Notes under the pieces: model-generated
Seen by the model: the letters and a program-made list of their open reading frames with translations, nothing else
The model's database searches: none
What the model was told of the DNA's origin: nothing
Position numbers and translations under genes: made by a program
Shown: piece by piece, positions 7,573-8,936 of the stretch
Layout of the letters: each line of letters starts with the position of its first letter
Numbering within the stretch: the first letter of the stretch is position 1
NCBI GenBank assembly: GCA_039819065.1
Contig: JBCBSS010000213.1
Coordinates: 1 to 8,936, forward strand
Reading direction: 5' to 3'
DNA from: JBCBSS01 sp039819065
GTDB taxonomy: Bacteria; Bacteroidota; Bacteroidia; Cytophagales; Cyclobacteriaceae
Length of the DNA: 8,936 nucleotides

Positions 7573-8352
7573 TCATCTTTTTACGATATCATCCAAATAA
7601 CCCATGACCTTTTCTTCAGTTGTTCTATTCCATGCCACGCCTTCCTTAAATAGATCAGACCTAAGACTTCTATACAAGGCTATAGCACTTTTTAGCGCGT
7701 TCAAAATGGACTGTTTATCGTAATCGGGAATAGTATATTTGAGCGCCTTGAAATCCATTGGTCTTAACGAGGTTTCTACTTTTCTCACTCCACGTGGTAG
7801 GTTCCCGTTTTGGATGTGCAACAGAGGGCCGAAAACCATTAGCCTTAAATAAGCAAGGAAATCAAAAGCCTCCATCAGCTCACCTCGTCCAATTTTCAAT
7901 AGTGCATAATGTACCCAGGTCCAGAACCGGTCTTCTATCCATTGATAGTCCGGATAGGGAAATGTGGCTTCTGATTGGTCGAAAGCCTGCTGCAGTTGAT
8001 TGTCTCGTTGGAATAGGATATGTGGGTTTTCAATCCTTGGATTCAATTCATCTATGGTCAAGAATTTGATGTCTACGTGTAGCAGAGGATCGTCATATAG
8101 GCAGATGAGTACCCTTGACTCACCTACATGCTCGCCAGTAAAACCTGATAGTAAATTGCCAAGTCGATCTGCATATGCCAACATCTTTGATTTTTGATCG
8201 GAGAGCTTATGTTTCGTCACCAGTATGAGATCCAGGTCTGAAAACTCATCCATTTCACCGGAAAGCCAGGATCCGCCAACCGCCAGGCCGATGACGTTTG
8301 GATCTTCTTTTAGAATTGTAGCAGCTTGTTGAGCAAATAATTGTTGGACCAT
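7573..8352 (-). CDS. Pol-beta-fold nucleotidyltransferase
   Basis: A 259-residue soluble protein. The N-terminal domain (1 to about 105) shows the nucleotidyltransferase signature: a helix, then GGS at 26-28, then D39-L-D41 for metal binding, and a third carboxylate in HVD94IKFL. The three-Asp set is intact, so an active enzyme transferring a nucleotide (such as AMP) from an NTP to an acceptor is expected. The C-terminal part (about 110-259) is helical (YPDYQWIEDRFWTWVHYALLKIGRGE...EAFDFLAYLRL) and likely binds the acceptor. The length suits single-domain small-molecule or stand-alone nucleotidyltransferases such as aminoglycoside adenylyltransferases. No substrate can be assigned, and drug resistance should not be presumed. 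A MNT-type antitoxin is less likely, as those are usually shorter and sit beside a HEPN gene, which is absent here. It opens a three-gene unit. ATG 8352 follows an A-rich stretch (CTAAAA); no good promoter was seen. Confidence 0.92.
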   Translation of the reverse strand: MVQQLFAQQAATILKEDPNVIGLAVGGSWLSGEMDEFSDLDLILVTKHKLSDQKSKMLAYADRLGNLLSGFTGEHVGESRVLICLYDDPLLHVDIKFLTIDELNPRIENPHILFQRDNQLQQAFDQSEATFPYPDYQWIEDRFWTWVHYALLKIGRGELMEAFDFLAYLRLMVFGPLLHIQNGNLPRGVRKVETSLRPMDFKALKYTIPDYDKQSILNALKSAIALYRSLRSDLFKEGVAWNRTTEEKVMGYLDDIVKR

Positions 8353-8448
8353 TTTTAGTCAGTACAGGTTAGGAAATTATGAAATGTACGGGAATATAAG
8401 GCTCTGGTTGCGATAACTATATGGCTGAACAGAGATTCTTGCCCTCTT

Positions 8449-8462
8449 TGGTGTTGTCACCA
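8449..8462. repeat. Hairpin TGGTG-ttgt-CACCA
   Basis: A perfect 5-bp stem with a 4-nt loop. Its core GGTGTTGTCACC differs by one base from GGTGTTTTCACC at 8592-8603, and is close to the reverse complement of 8536-8547, so the same 12-nt motif occurs three times within 155 nt. It could be a protein-binding site or part of a repeat unit. Confidence 0.4.
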
Positions 8463-8531
8463 TAGCGTTCTAAACAATCCTCAAGTTCCCTTGCTGGTAG
8501 CACTGAGGAGGCATTAATATGTGGTCAAATG

Positions 8532-8606
8532 GCCGGGTGGAAACACCAGGCTGCACGTGATTGCGCGTGTAATTAACGCTATGCTTTTGTTGGTGTTTTC
8601 ACCGGC
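8532..8606. repeat. Long near-perfect inverted repeat (17/16-nt arms)
   Basis: The left arm (8532-8548) and right arm (8591-8606) pair along their full length, with one unpaired base and one mismatch that would be a G-U wobble in RNA. The loop is 42 nt and contains CACGTG (8554-8559) and a TAATTA core (8570-8575). The arms end in the GGTG...CACC motif also found at 8450. The form fits a structured RNA or the folded end of a mobile or recombination element. No transposase or integrase lies in the window. Confidence 0.5.
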
Positions 8607-8617
8607 TAAACTGTTAC

Positions 8618-8660
8618 ATGGACTTGTTGGGGACAACTCCAACAAGGGCTACAAATCCAT
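8618..8660. repeat. Two-part hairpin (8-bp inner, 5-bp outer stem)
   Basis: The inner stem CTTGTTGG (8623-8630) pairs perfectly with CCAACAAG (8639-8646) across an 8-nt loop. The outer ATGGA (8618-8622) pairs with TCCAT (8656-8660), leaving a 9-nt bulge on the 3' side. It starts 11 nt after the large inverted repeat ends, so both could belong to one folded unit. Confidence 0.45.
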
Positions 8661-8669
8661 TTAGCTTCT

Positions 8670-8694
8670 TAGAAAGTGCTTCTTCGGCATTCTA
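8670..8694. repeat. Bulged hairpin TAGAA-TGC / GCA-TTCTA
   Basis: TAGAA (8670-8674) and TGC (8677-8679) pair with GCA (8687-8689) and TTCTA (8690-8694), with a 2-nt AG bulge and a 7-nt loop. It is the next structure in the series. On its own it would be unremarkable. Confidence 0.3.
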
Positions 8695-8719
8695 TGATGG
8701 GTTTTGAACCTCAAAATTT

Positions 8720-8872
8720 TCATTTTCGCTGAGTTTTCGAAGTTTTGCACATTGCTGAATAGTATTCGGCCAAGGAAAATTCAGATACTTCGATCACCAG
8801 ATAGCCTTCATCCCGACTTGTCGGGACGAGCAAAGAAAAATCAAGCCAAAATTTAACCTTCAGCCCACAGGC
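8720..8872 (-). pseudogene. 51-codon open frame without a good start; possible gene remnant or repeat-borne ORF
   Basis: A minus-strand frame stays open from just after an in-frame TGA (8875-8873) to a TGA at 8722-8720. The 50-residue translation has ordinary composition, including VPTSRDEGYLVIEVSEF and a basic end, CKTSKTQRK. There is no upstream ATG: the only Met is residue 41, and a TTG at residue 14 would give 37 residues. The palindrome at 8811-8826 lies inside it and encodes PTSRD. The same frame is open upstream of the TGA to the window edge (about 20 codons), so a single nonsense change in a longer gene is possible. An equally likely reading is a non-coding dispersed repeat that happens to be open. 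Confidence 0.3.
8811..8826. repeat. TCCCGAC-tt-GTCGGGA palindrome (REP-like)
   Basis: A 16-nt palindrome with 7-bp arms and a 2-nt centre. GC-rich palindromes of this kind recur between genes in many Bacteroidota genomes as REP-like sequences or hairpins. That is from memory, and copy number cannot be judged with one copy in view. No T run follows directly on either strand, which argues against a classical terminator. Confidence 0.5.
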
Positions 8873-8895
8873 TCACGCTGGCCCGGAATTTTGGC
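8845..8895. repeat. 51-nt element with perfect 9-bp inverted ends
   Basis: GCCAAAATT (8845-8853) pairs perfectly with AATTTTGGC (8887-8895). The 33-nt interior is GC-rich and can fold again (AGCC/GGCT at 8862-8865 and 8870-8873). It begins 18 nt after the TCCCGAC palindrome, and the two may form one composite intergenic repeat. The GC-rich interior contrasts with the AT-rich genes nearby. Confidence 0.45.
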
Positions 8896-8936
8896 AGCCA
8901 GCCGCACTCGTACTAGCCAAAGAGTCTTTCGTAAGC

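Larger units (their letters stand above)
8353..8936. other. Gene-free, hairpin-rich region
   Basis: No intact gene with a start codon and plausible length is visible here on either strand. The stretch must contain the promoter of the nucleotidyltransferase operon, but only a poor match (TACATTTC, minus, 8388-8381) was found. Its main content is a series of inverted repeats between 8449 and 8895, each listed separately. There are also two short minus-strand open frames lacking good starts (36 codons at 8524-8417 and 51 codons at 8872-8720). No tRNA, rRNA or SRP-type RNA was recognised. It may be a dispersed repeat element, a structured RNA, or debris of a lost gene or mobile element. Confidence 0.6.

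Noticed and set aside
7758..8197. Overlapping plus-strand frames of 103 and 65 codons
   Set aside because: They lie antisense to the nucleotidyltransferase, whose motifs are unmistakable; no export signal or domain is seen in them.
2964..8352. Nucleotidyltransferase plus CHAT as a cytoplasmic immune (CBASS-like or HEPN/MNT-like) system
   Set aside because: The CHAT protein carries a signal peptide, the nucleotidyltransferase does not look like a CD-NTase cyclase, no HEPN gene is present, and the two genes are in separate transcription units.
8381..8388. TACATTTC (minus) as a -7 box for the nucleotidyltransferase operon
   Set aside because: It lacks the final G of TAnnTTTG and has no TTG at the right distance upstream.
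8532..8606. Integron attC site
   Set aside because: No GTTRRRY / RYYYAAC core pair brackets the inverted repeat and no integrase gene is present in the window.
8353..8936. CRISPR array, retron RNA, tRNA or SRP RNA
   Set aside because: No regularly spaced direct repeats, no reverse transcriptase or cas genes nearby, and no cloverleaf or SRP consensus recognised.

Overview
The window reads as chromosomal DNA from a member of the Bacteroidota, probably a marine or environmental Cytophagales-type bacterium. This is inferred from protein style: a lipoprotein with an acidic run after its cysteine, IPT/TIG repeat chains, a typical Bacteroidota small outer-membrane barrel, and a secreted TPR-CHAT protein. 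It is supported by a good match to the Bacteroidota promoter consensus (TTG, 20 nt, TAnnTTTG) and by A-rich rather than Shine-Dalgarno start contexts. Genus cannot be fixed from sequence reading alone.

All six supported protein genes lie on the minus strand, so the order of transcription is right to left. The right end (about 8353-8936) has no intact gene. It holds a dense series of inverted repeats, including a TCCCGAC/GTCGGGA palindrome and a 51-nt element with perfect 9-bp ends, plus two short minus-strand open frames that look like gene remnants or a dispersed intergenic repeat.

Next comes a tight three-gene operon (8352 to 6346): a pol-beta-fold nucleotidyltransferase, a four-helix VanZ-like membrane protein, and a single-pass membrane protein resembling DUF6090-type proteins at its N-terminus. 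Gaps are 4 and 8 nt. A weak terminator-like hairpin follows.

A large gene (6167 to 2964) encodes a 1067-residue exported protein. It has about ten TPRs, a helical linker, a CHAT caspase-like protease domain with an apparently intact His/Cys pair, and a C-terminal transmembrane anchor. The predicted topology puts the protease in the periplasm.

A recognisable promoter then starts a two-gene unit: an outer-membrane beta-barrel protein (2774 to 1575), overlapping by 4 nt (ATGA) with a lipoprotein carrying an Fn3-like domain and at least five IPT/TIG-like domains. The lipoprotein gene runs off the left edge. These two products are probably partners at the cell surface.

The most unusual parts are the envelope-facing CHAT protease next to a surface barrel/lipoprotein pair, and the unexplained hairpin-rich region at the right end. 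Nothing here proves a new system. The CHAT link to its neighbours is only adjacency, and separate promoters are likely.
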